Shown: positions 57,894 to 64,000 of the stretch, piece after piece
Layout: every line of letters begins with the position of its first letter
How positions within the stretch are numbered: the first letter of the stretch is position 1
From: Leptolyngbya sp. 'hensonii'
Lineage (GTDB): Bacteria > Cyanobacteriota > Cyanobacteriia > GCF-001939115
Direction of reading: 5' to 3'
Assembly (NCBI RefSeq): GCF_001939115.1
Contig: NZ_MQTZ01000017.1
Span: forward strand, 10,869 to 74,868
Length of the DNA: 64,000 nt
The notes under the pieces: model-generated
Database searches by the model: none
What the model was told of the DNA's origin: nothing
What the model saw: the letters and a program-made list of their open reading frames with translations, nothing else
Position numbers and translations under genes: made by a program

Positions 57894-58242
57894 TCTAAGA
57901 CAATGAATAGCGGGTCCTGCTTCTGGCTGCATCCCCCAGGATAGAGGCTCATCTGCTCAGAGGGTCCGTTTGGACAGCCGTAAACAGGAGAGTCAAACTG
58001 GGTCTACTGACACCAGCATTTCGATTTAAATCCCAATTCCTTAAAAATATAAATTCGTCAATTACTATGGCCATTTTTATGTATTGACTATATCTTAGCG
58101 GCAGGGTTTGGCCAGAAATATTTGCAATCTGAATAATTCCATGCCAAAATCTGCAATTTTTCCTGCAAACTCAAGCGAACTGAGCTATTGTATGGCATCT
58201 GAACTTTGCCCGATGGGATGTAACCGTGTTGCTTAAGTCTTT
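57894..58242. other. AT-rich intergenic region
   Basis: 349 bp between the divergent RDD gene and the 212-aa gene. The middle (58020-58160) is AT-rich and likely holds both promoters; no hexamer pair is convincing enough to mark. No RNA gene seen. Confidence 0.4.
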
Positions 58243-58881
58243 ATGGCCCAACTGAATCTACTGCCAATGGCCAAGCAGGGCGATCCAGAAGCGATCGCGG
58301 ACCTGATTAACCGTGTCCTCCAGCCCAAGGGAATCTCCGCCCGAGCTGAGTTGCGCGGACAAGCGCTGCACATTGTGCTGGAGGCAGCCCAGGTTCCTGA
58401 TCAGGAATCGCTTTCCAACTTTATTCAGCTTGGGATGCTAAAACTGGAACCTGGGCCAGTAGAAGTTCTCTTTATCTATGGTCGCCAGACTAGCAATCAC
58501 ACCCCCCAGTGGTGTCGCCGGATGCCATTAAGAAAAGAGCCTCACTCCCCCCACCTCTGTAATTCTGCGATGAAGATGAGTTCTATCGAGCCAGGAGAGT
58601 CCATGGTCAGATCTACCCCATCCTCCATAGAGAGTGCAGATGAGGTTTCAGAAAGGCCACTCAACAGCGATCGTGGCCAACCCATTTACAAGCGGGTGAG
58701 AAAGAAGAAACGAGTTCGGCAGGTTGTCAAAGAAGCCAATCGCCGCATGCTGATCCGGCATTTACTGACAGGTCTGGCCCTAACTGTTCTCGGTTTCGGA
58801 GCAGCAGCCTCTGCCATATCTCTCATAGACTGGGTTCTGGTTCATTCCAATGCCCCCAGCAGTCAGCCTATCGGCAAATAA
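58243..58881 (+). CDS. Conserved cyanobacterial protein with C-terminal membrane helix
   Basis: 212 aa. The N-terminal ~85 residues form a compact domain (LLPMAKQGDPEAIADLINRVLQPKGISARAELRGQALHIVLEA), seen in other cyanobacterial proteins, sometimes duplicated. A Ser-rich linker and a very basic patch (KRVRKKKRVRQVVKEANRRM) follow, then one membrane helix near the end (LLTGLALTVLGFGAAASAISLI). Function unknown. Its TAA shares one base with the moeA ATG. Confidence 0.78.
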   Translation: MAQLNLLPMAKQGDPEAIADLINRVLQPKGISARAELRGQALHIVLEAAQVPDQESLSNFIQLGMLKLEPGPVEVLFIYGRQTSNHTPQWCRRMPLRKEPHSPHLCNSAMKMSSIEPGESMVRSTPSSIESADEVSERPLNSDRGQPIYKRVRKKKRVRQVVKEANRRMLIRHLLTGLALTVLGFGAAASAISLIDWVLVHSNAPSSQPIGK

Positions 58882-60164
58882 TGGACCCAATGTTGACCGT
58901 TGCCCAGGCTGAAGCACTCATTCTGCAACGGGTACCCAGACCCAATGCCGATCAGGATCGGGAGTTCGTGGATCTGATGGCCGCCTGCGATCGCATTTTG
59001 GCCCAGCCCCTGACCACGACAGTGGATTTCCCCCATTGGGATAACTCTGCGATGGACGGCTATGCGGTCCGGTTTGCCGATGTTCAGGTCTGTCACCCCG
59101 ATCGACCGGTGGCTCTGCAAGTCATTGCCGAAATTCCAGCCGGAGCAGCCCCCCAATGCACCGTTAACCCAGGTCAGGCCGCCCGCATTCTGACGGGCTC
59201 TATGATGCCTACCGGAGCAGATACAGTGGTGATGCAAGAAAATACCCGGCGGGACGGGGAACTCGTCTTCATCCTGACCCCTCCATCCGGCTCAGGAGCC
59301 TTCGTTCGACGGCAGGGAGCATTTTATCAAGCGGGTACCCCCCTATTGCCTGCAGGCATTCGGTTACAGGCTCCAGAGCTGGCGGTGTTGGCAGCCGCCC
59401 AATTAACCCCCGTGCCCGTTTACCGTCGCCCCAACGTTGCCATCCTATCCACCGGCAGCGAGTTGATTCCCCCCGATCGACCGCTCCAGCCCGGTCAAAT
59501 TGTGGATTCAAATCAGTACGCCCTGACCGCCCTGGTGGCTCAGGCAGGGGCCAATCCGCTACCGCTAGGTATCATCCCGGATGATCCAACCATTCTGGAG
59601 CAGACAATCCACCAGGCCGTCGCGACTGCCGACCTAGTGATTTCATCCGGCGGGGTTTCCGTGGGTGATTATGACTATGTGGAGGCCATCCTGGCCAAAC
59701 TGGGGGCAGAGATCGCTGTAAGATCGGTGGCCATGCGCCCGGGCAAACCCCTGACCGTGGCAACCCTGAAGTCCCCAACTCGATCGACCCCGGTTCTCTA
59801 TTTCGGCCTGCCCGGCAATCCAGTTTCAGCCCTGGTCACCTTCTGGCGATTTGTCCAACCAGCTCTGCTCAAACGCGCTGGTCTGGCCCGATCGTGGGGT
59901 CCCGTCTTTACCCAGGCTCTGACTACCCAGGAACTGCGGGGAGACAGCAAGCGAGAAACTTACCTCTGGGGCCAGATCCATGCAACTGAGCAGGGATATC
60001 GGTTCCACCCCGTTGAGGGAGGGCACAACTCTGGCAATCTGATTAACCTGGCCCAGACCAATGCCCTGGCAGTTTTGGCCACTGGTCAGCAAGTTCACCC
60101 AGCCAACAGCCCGGTTCAGGTCATGGTCGTGGGTCAGCCCCTTACAGGCGGAAATTATCTGTAA
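58881..60164 (+). CDS. moeA: Molybdopterin molybdotransferase MoeA
   Basis: 427 aa. Inserts molybdate into adenylated molybdopterin. Motifs: FPHWDNSAMDGYAVR, RILTGSMMPTGADTVVMQE, then the MogA-like domain with ILSTGSEL, SSGGVSVGDYDYV and MRPGKPLTV and FGLPGNPVSALVTF. The C-terminal beta domain is complete. Start overlaps the previous stop by one base (TAATG), so coupling is likely. No other molybdenum cofactor gene is nearby. It overlaps the next, convergent gene by 23 bp. Confidence 0.96.
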   Translation: MDPMLTVAQAEALILQRVPRPNADQDREFVDLMAACDRILAQPLTTTVDFPHWDNSAMDGYAVRFADVQVCHPDRPVALQVIAEIPAGAAPQCTVNPGQAARILTGSMMPTGADTVVMQENTRRDGELVFILTPPSGSGAFVRRQGAFYQAGTPLLPAGIRLQAPELAVLAAAQLTPVPVYRRPNVAILSTGSELIPPDRPLQPGQIVDSNQYALTALVAQAGANPLPLGIIPDDPTILEQTIHQAVATADLVISSGGVSVGDYDYVEAILAKLGAEIAVRSVAMRPGKPLTVATLKSPTRSTPVLYFGLPGNPVSALVTFWRFVQPALLKRAGLARSWGPVFTQALTTQELRGDSKRETYLWGQIHATEQGYRFHPVEGGHNSGNLINLAQTNALAVLATGQQVHPANSPVQVMVVGQPLTGGNYL

Positions 60165-60837
60165 GCCGCAGCTCGATCTTGTCGCCGGGATTAATCACGA
60201 CTGCTTGAGGCGCTGTCACATTCCCCACCACAACCCCTGCAACAGCACCACCGAGAATTTGCTCCAGGGTAATCCCCCGTTGACCGAGAACCTGGCCGAG
60301 AACAATCCCACCAGCAGCCCCGATCGCCGCATCTCCTGCGATCGCCCCCGCATCGGTCTGGGTCGGATCTTTGGTGTCATGAATCGTCCCAGAAGCAGCA
60401 GGAAAATTATAAGCAGTGTTATTCACCAGAATGCGCTGGGCCACAAACTGGCCGCCGCCTTCCACAGGCACAATCTCACCCTCAATCACACCGCCGGCTG
60501 GAAGCACCGTTCGCCCGGAGCGATTTACCACAGGCTCAGCCAGGGTCAGAACCAGTTTGCGGGTTTCCCCGGCTTGAATCACCTGACGGTCTTTGCCATC
60601 GTAGCGCGCCATCACAATGTCTCCAGTCTGCAGGGTGCTCTGGTCGATCGTCAGACGACATCCTTGAGGACCACAGCCACCAGAATTGCTGGGGGGCCGC
60701 TTGAAAAGTTGGGCTACTTGGGATGAATCGGCGTCCTGGGGAGAGGCCGCAGGATCACGGAGGACCGCCAGCGCCATCGGGCTACCCGTTGCCAGGAGAC
60801 TCACCCCCAGGGCAGCAGCGCCGAGCCATTGTTTCAT
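60142..60837 (-). CDS. Secreted protein with glycine-zipper region
   Basis: 231 aa from ATG 60837, chosen for its clear signal peptide (KQWLGAAALGVSLLATG, cleavage near ALA); ATG 60873 would add 12 residues. A GCGPQGC motif at about 53-59 is followed by a beta-rich part (IDQSTLQTGDIVMARYDGKD..., LVLTLAEPVVNRSGRTVLPAGG). A glycine-zipper (AIAGDAAIGAAGGIVLGQVLG, GGAVAGVVVGNV) may insert in the outer membrane. Ends in VVINPGDKIELRLTDNFRL. Family not named. Confidence 0.8.
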   Translation of the reverse strand: MKQWLGAAALGVSLLATGSPMALAVLRDPAASPQDADSSQVAQLFKRPPSNSGGCGPQGCRLTIDQSTLQTGDIVMARYDGKDRQVIQAGETRKLVLTLAEPVVNRSGRTVLPAGGVIEGEIVPVEGGGQFVAQRILVNNTAYNFPAASGTIHDTKDPTQTDAGAIAGDAAIGAAGGIVLGQVLGQRGITLEQILGGAVAGVVVGNVTAPQAVVINPGDKIELRLTDNFRL

Positions 60838-60937
60838 CGAAGCAGCAGATACCCGGATTGTGAGCTGGACCATAGCAGTCTCCCGCAGGAATGTAGCAAC
60901 GTTTTATGGGATTAAGGACGATCCGGGAGAGGACAGG

Positions 60938-60971
60938 TTCCTGACCCACAACCCATGCCCCTGGTCAGGAA
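60938..60971. repeat. Inverted repeat in divergent intergenic region
   Basis: TTCCTGACC (60938-60946) and GGTCAGGAA (60963-60971) form a 9-bp stem with a 16-nt loop, between the secreted protein gene and the small gene at 61067. It could be a leader hairpin or an operator. Confidence 0.45.
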
Positions 60972-61066
60972 GATTACAGTTCATTGCAAGACTCTGAAGC
61001 AACTTTACCTGCATGGTAATTTCATTAACGAATAGTAACGATGCGGTTTTTGAGAAGGAGAACACC

Positions 61067-61267
61067 TTGAATTTGCACTCAGGCCAGGCCCCGGCTCACA
61101 CAACTCGCGAAGACTTCAGCGAGTATGTAGCCCATTTACAGCTTCACATGGCATTACAGGCACGCAATCTGGTCCCTACCCTCACCGATGCGGAAGGCAG
61201 CCGAGAGCAATTACTTCATCAAACTCAGGCAACAATTGAGAAGCTGGTTTCCCGCCAATCTTCTTGA
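61067..61267 (+). CDS. Small hypothetical protein, TTG start
   Basis: 66 aa from TTG 61067. The start is set by AAGGAG at 61055-61060, six bases upstream; an in-frame ATG at 61013 has no such site. The product is a soluble helical protein (TREDFSEYVAHLQLHMALQAR, SREQLLHQTQATIEKLVSRQ). No family recognised. A strong terminator follows at 61352. Confidence 0.62.
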   Translation: MNLHSGQAPAHTTREDFSEYVAHLQLHMALQARNLVPTLTDAEGSREQLLHQTQATIEKLVSRQSS

Positions 61268-61351
61268 ACTCCGGACTGGTTGTTCTGAGGCCAAGGGCTG
61301 AACCCCTTTGCTATTGGTCGGGACAAATTTTAAGAAAAATAATTTTAAACT

Positions 61352-61382
61352 GCCAGAGCGACATGACTCTGGCTCTTTTTTT
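61352..61382 (+). terminator. Intrinsic terminator
   Basis: GCCAGAG (61352-61358), loop CGACATGA, CTCTGGC (61367-61373), then TCTTTTTTT. Terminates the small gene at 61067. Confidence 0.9.
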
Positions 61383-61482
61383 GCAAAATTCAGGGATCCC
61401 TGACTCTAGAGAGCAGGCCAGGAATCCGATCTTGGGTTTCCACCTCTGTCTCTGGTAAATTAGTTAACAAAACTTCAAGATA

Positions 61483-62085
61483 ATGGCCAAACCCAACCAG
61501 CCCTTTCTGACTGAGGTGACCCCTCTTTTAATCGAAGCTGCTGCGGCTTTTCAGCGTCGAGGGTCGGATCGTCCACCAGCAACCGCTGTTACCCGTGCCC
61601 TGCTGGATGCTGAAAGAACGACGCGACAGCACCACCTCACTTTCCCCCTCGAATCTCTGAGGGGAGACTGGCGACTTTGTTTTGTGGTTTCGCGCCGAAG
61701 TGCCCGTCAACAGAATGGGGCTCCGATCGGAACAGGCTGGTATGTTCCCCCGCTTGGTGTCGCCCAGATTTCTTTTACACCTACAGAATTGTCTTCTGGC
61801 GCAGGGACGATCGCAAATCAGGTTCGGATTGGATCACTGGTGTTTCAGCTCACGGGACCGATCCGCTATTCGGGTCAGAAGAATCTGCTGGCTTTTGACT
61901 TCACGGAGGCCACCCTGGCGCTGCTGGGACGCAGCGTTTATCGGGGCAACATCGGCAAGGAGAAAAGGTTTGCGGATCAGCCGATCGGAAAGCTGCCTTT
62001 TTTTGCGTTCTTTCTGGTCACAACAGAGGTGATCGCAGCCCGGGGACGTGGGGGAGGCTTGGCTCTCTGGGTCCGGAACTCATAA
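61483..62085 (+). CDS. Plastid-lipid-associated/fibrillin-like protein
   Basis: 200 aa. The lipocalin-like PAP/fibrillin pattern is visible: RGDWRLCFVVSRRSARQQNG near the start, GSLVFQLTGPIRYSGQKNLLAFDF, and the end YRGNIGKEKRFADQPIGKLPFFAFFLVTTEVIAARGRGGGLALW. Fibrillins bind lipids at thylakoids and plastoglobules. 37 bp upstream of the alpha/beta hydrolase on the same strand, so a shared lipid-related operon is possible. Confidence 0.75.
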   Translation: MAKPNQPFLTEVTPLLIEAAAAFQRRGSDRPPATAVTRALLDAERTTRQHHLTFPLESLRGDWRLCFVVSRRSARQQNGAPIGTGWYVPPLGVAQISFTPTELSSGAGTIANQVRIGSLVFQLTGPIRYSGQKNLLAFDFTEATLALLGRSVYRGNIGKEKRFADQPIGKLPFFAFFLVTTEVIAARGRGGGLALWVRNS

Positions 62086-62122
62086 ATCACTGAGGTGCGG
62101 AAGACACTCAAAAGAGGGCAAT

Positions 62123-63073
62123 ATGGTAGTGGAAATTCCAAATCAGTTGACGGAGGCTGCTTCGATTGCGATGGCTGGGGCGATCGAGGTCCAACCGATC
62201 CTGATGTCTCTCGCAGATACCCCGATCGGAACGGCTTATGTGCGGCAGGGTGAGGGGAATCCGCCTGTGGTCTTGATCCACGGCTTCGATAGTTCTCTGC
62301 TGGAGTTCCGACGGCTCCTACCGCTGCTGGCTGCCCATACGGAAACCTGGGCGTTGGATTTGCTGGGGTTTGGGTTTACCCAACGATCGACCACCATTCC
62401 TCCCAGTCCAGCTACGATTAAAACCCATCTGTATTGCTGCTGGAAGATGCTGATTCAACGACCCATGGTTCTGGTCGGAGCATCCATGGGGGGCGCTGCT
62501 GCGATCGAGTTCACCCTGACCTATCCGGATTGTGTCAGCCATCTGATCCTGATCGATAGCGCTGGGATACAGGGTGGGGCCATCCCTGGTGGGCTGCTGA
62601 TCCCACCCCTGGACAAACTGGCAACGGCGTTCTTACGCAATCCCAAGGTGCGGCAGCGGATCAGCATCAATGCTTACCATGACCCCAGTCTCGCTTCTTC
62701 CGACGCCCTCTGCTGCACGTCCCTGCACCTGACTCAACCAGGCTGGAGTGAGGCTCTGATCGCCTTTACTAAAAGTGGTGGGTATGGATCTTTTCGGCAT
62801 CAATTAGCCCAGATCCAACAACCAACCCTGATTCTGTGGGGCGATCGGGATCGGATTCTGGGCACTGCTGCCGCCGATCGCTTCCGGCAGGCTATCCCCA
62901 ACAGCACCCTGATCTGGATTCCCCAGTGCGGTCATGTCCCCCATCTGGAAAAGCCAGAGGTGGTGGCCCATCATATTCTCGGTGCCCTTGACCTCAATCA
63001 GCCACAAGCTTGCCCAGCAGATGCAACAGGCGACGCTCATACCGGAAAATCAGAAACGCCAGAACCGGCATGA
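62123..63073 (+). CDS. Alpha/beta-hydrolase fold protein
   Basis: 316 aa from ATG 62123 (an upstream frame to 62048 overlaps the fibrillin gene). HG-oxyanion region VVLIHGFDSSLLEFRRLLPLL, nucleophile elbow VLVGASMGGAAAIE (Ser), acid Asp in LILWGDRDRILG, and His in PQCGHVPHLEKPE. Catalytic triad complete. Similar cyanobacterial and plastid proteins act on lipids or pigment esters; substrate unknown. The 3' end overlaps the convergent metalloprotease-like gene by 80 bp. Confidence 0.9.
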   Translation: MVVEIPNQLTEAASIAMAGAIEVQPILMSLADTPIGTAYVRQGEGNPPVVLIHGFDSSLLEFRRLLPLLAAHTETWALDLLGFGFTQRSTTIPPSPATIKTHLYCCWKMLIQRPMVLVGASMGGAAAIEFTLTYPDCVSHLILIDSAGIQGGAIPGGLLIPPLDKLATAFLRNPKVRQRISINAYHDPSLASSDALCCTSLHLTQPGWSEALIAFTKSGGYGSFRHQLAQIQQPTLILWGDRDRILGTAAADRFRQAIPNSTLIWIPQCGHVPHLEKPEVVAHHILGALDLNQPQACPADATGDAHTGKSETPEPA

Positions 63074-64000
63074 CCAAGCAGGCAATCAGAAACTGGGTGA
63101 TCAGGGTAGATAGGGGACGGTTGAAATAATCGTTTGCCAGAATGACGAAATCATTGTCGATCACTCCCCCCTTACCCGCTTCATACCACTCTTGAAAATC
63201 CACATCCTGCAGCAGCTTCCAGGAAAACTGCAAATCGAACAAGAGGGTAAACCATCCCAGCAGGCTGTAAATAGTACGATCGCCGCCCAATCGGGAAAAG
63301 CGGCCACTGATGCCCAGATACAGGCACAACAGGATGGCGATCAACTCCATGCCATGGCCCATAAAAGTGGACAAAATCCAGTTCCAGTTGGTGCGCAAAC
63401 AATAGGTGTAGAAACCGGTCAGGATTGTCAGTAGGACCAGCATGGGCGGGTACAAGCGAAACAGGAAAAATAGCCCCCCGATCGCCAGATAAATCAGACC
63501 GACCAACCAGCCCACCTGATCGAAGGTGAGGGTAACACCCCCGCCAAAGGCCAGGTCTACCGAGGGAATGGAGGGGCGGCCAAATAACCAGTGGGTCAGG
63601 GCATGGCCCATCTCATGGGTCAGAATCAGAAATCCGGACAACAAAAACTTTAGCGGACTGATAAAAACCAGCAGGGCCAGCACCAGTCCTATGATCAAGG
63701 CCCCCCATCCCTCCCGATCAAGGGAACGGGGCGCAAGCCCATTGTCCCTGGGTTGAGTCCGTTCCCTTGGGGTCGATCGGACTGGAGCAGACGCCGATCT
63801 GGAGGGCAGATTGAGCCGAGATCCGGGTTCAAAGGTCTCTTCCCAGGTTATCTGACCCGTCTCCTCGTCCAGAGCCTGGACCTGAACCTGCTGAATGCAG
63901 GGTGAATGCAGTTTACCTAAGGCCCGATCGATGAGGGTGTTCGCAACGTTCGGAGGAGGCATCAAAGCCCCCTGGAGCTGGATCTCTAAACGGCCCTCCA
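62994..64000 (-). CDS. Site-2-protease-like membrane metalloprotease, N-terminus cut by window
   Basis: At least 335 aa. The reading frame is open through the window edge upstream of the ATG at 63962, reading ...EIQLQGAL into MPPPNV, so the true start lies beyond 64000. A soluble N-terminal part with a TWEETFEPGSRLNLP segment is followed by several membrane helices. The first of these bears the zinc motif HEMGH in FLILTHEMGHALTHWLFGRP, as in M50 peptidases; a second metal ligand is not certain. Overlaps the convergent hydrolase. Confidence 0.78.
   Translation of the reverse strand, partial: EGRLEIQLQGALMPPPNVANTLIDRALGKLHSPCIQQVQVQALDEETGQITWEETFEPGSRLNLPSRSASAPVRSTPRERTQPRDNGLAPRSLDREGWGALIIGLVLALLVFISPLKFLLSGFLILTHEMGHALTHWLFGRPSIPSVDLAFGGGVTLTFDQVGWLVGLIYLAIGGLFFLFRLYPPMLVLLTILTGFYTYCLRTNWNWILSTFMGHGMELIAILLCLYLGISGRFSRLGGDRTIYSLLGWFTLLFDLQFSWKLLQDVDFQEWYEAGKGGVIDNDFVILANDYFNRPLSTLITQFLIACLVMPVLAFLIFRYERRLLHLLGKLVAD

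Overview
This window is a stretch of cyanobacterial chromosome. The evidence is the allophycocyanin operon apcA-apcB-apcC, ndhB, a ZipN/Ftn2 (ARC6-type) division protein, an LrtA-type hibernation factor, a DevBCA exporter, an SLH/OprB porin, a topoisomerase I with a Lys/Thr/Ala tail, and frequent HIP1 octamers (GCGATCGC, e.g. 12452, 12540, 14052, 16233). Base composition is moderately GC-rich. The species cannot be fixed from the sequence; a filamentous Leptolyngbya-like lineage is only a guess. I see no tRNA, rRNA, CRISPR array, insertion sequence or prophage. About 61 protein genes are packed tightly, often with overlapping ends.

Layout. 1-381: palindromic dispersed repeats. 0.4-9 kb: a repeat-bearing M15 peptidase, lipB, lrtA/hpf, a response regulator, an AEC transporter, zipN/ftn2. 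9-13 kb: corA, an orphan groEL behind a perfect CIRCE operator, and a TetR regulator divergent from devBCA (13-16.5 kb). 16.5-23 kb: a thylakoid thioredoxin, an NIL-ferredoxin, ndhB, topA, a FecR lipoprotein. 23-28 kb: rplI-dnaB, FKBP, a phasin-like protein, enolase. 28-30 kb: porin and a zinc-ribbon protein.

30-43.3 kb is one long minus-strand run. In transcription order it holds a secreted CHAT/TPR protein, a small secreted protein, an unknown, polA, a Uma2 nuclease, an unknown, ygfZ, a REC-PAS3-GGDEF-EAL protein and a solitary adenine DNA methyltransferase 4 bp behind it. 43.5-48 kb: an aldo/keto reductase with two small downstream proteins, apcABC, and a YbjN-type protein. 48-54.6 kb: metallophosphoesterase, fabG, and an overlapping three-gene cassette (Cys4 membrane protein, cupin, phosphodiester glycosidase) followed by a possible small RNA. 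It continues with a Spy-like protein and a MATE transporter. 54.6-58 kb: rpmG, rpsR and an RNase II/R gene, with a large hairpin before the RNase, then an RDD protein. 58-64 kb: moeA, a glycine-zipper secreted protein, a fibrillin-like protein, an alpha/beta hydrolase and a site-2-protease-like HEMGH protein cut by the window end.

Most of the window is housekeeping. The points most worth a second look are: an exact match to the published cyanobacterial LexA consensus on the dnaB promoter; an unannotated terminator-bearing transcript at about 50384-50518; the coupled c-di-GMP/DNA-methyltransferase pair; the secreted CHAT protein with twin CxNGxC motifs; the overlapping cupin cassette; an inverted-repeat operator at tetR/devBCA; and a 33-codon gene wedged between aldo/keto reductase and a membrane protein.
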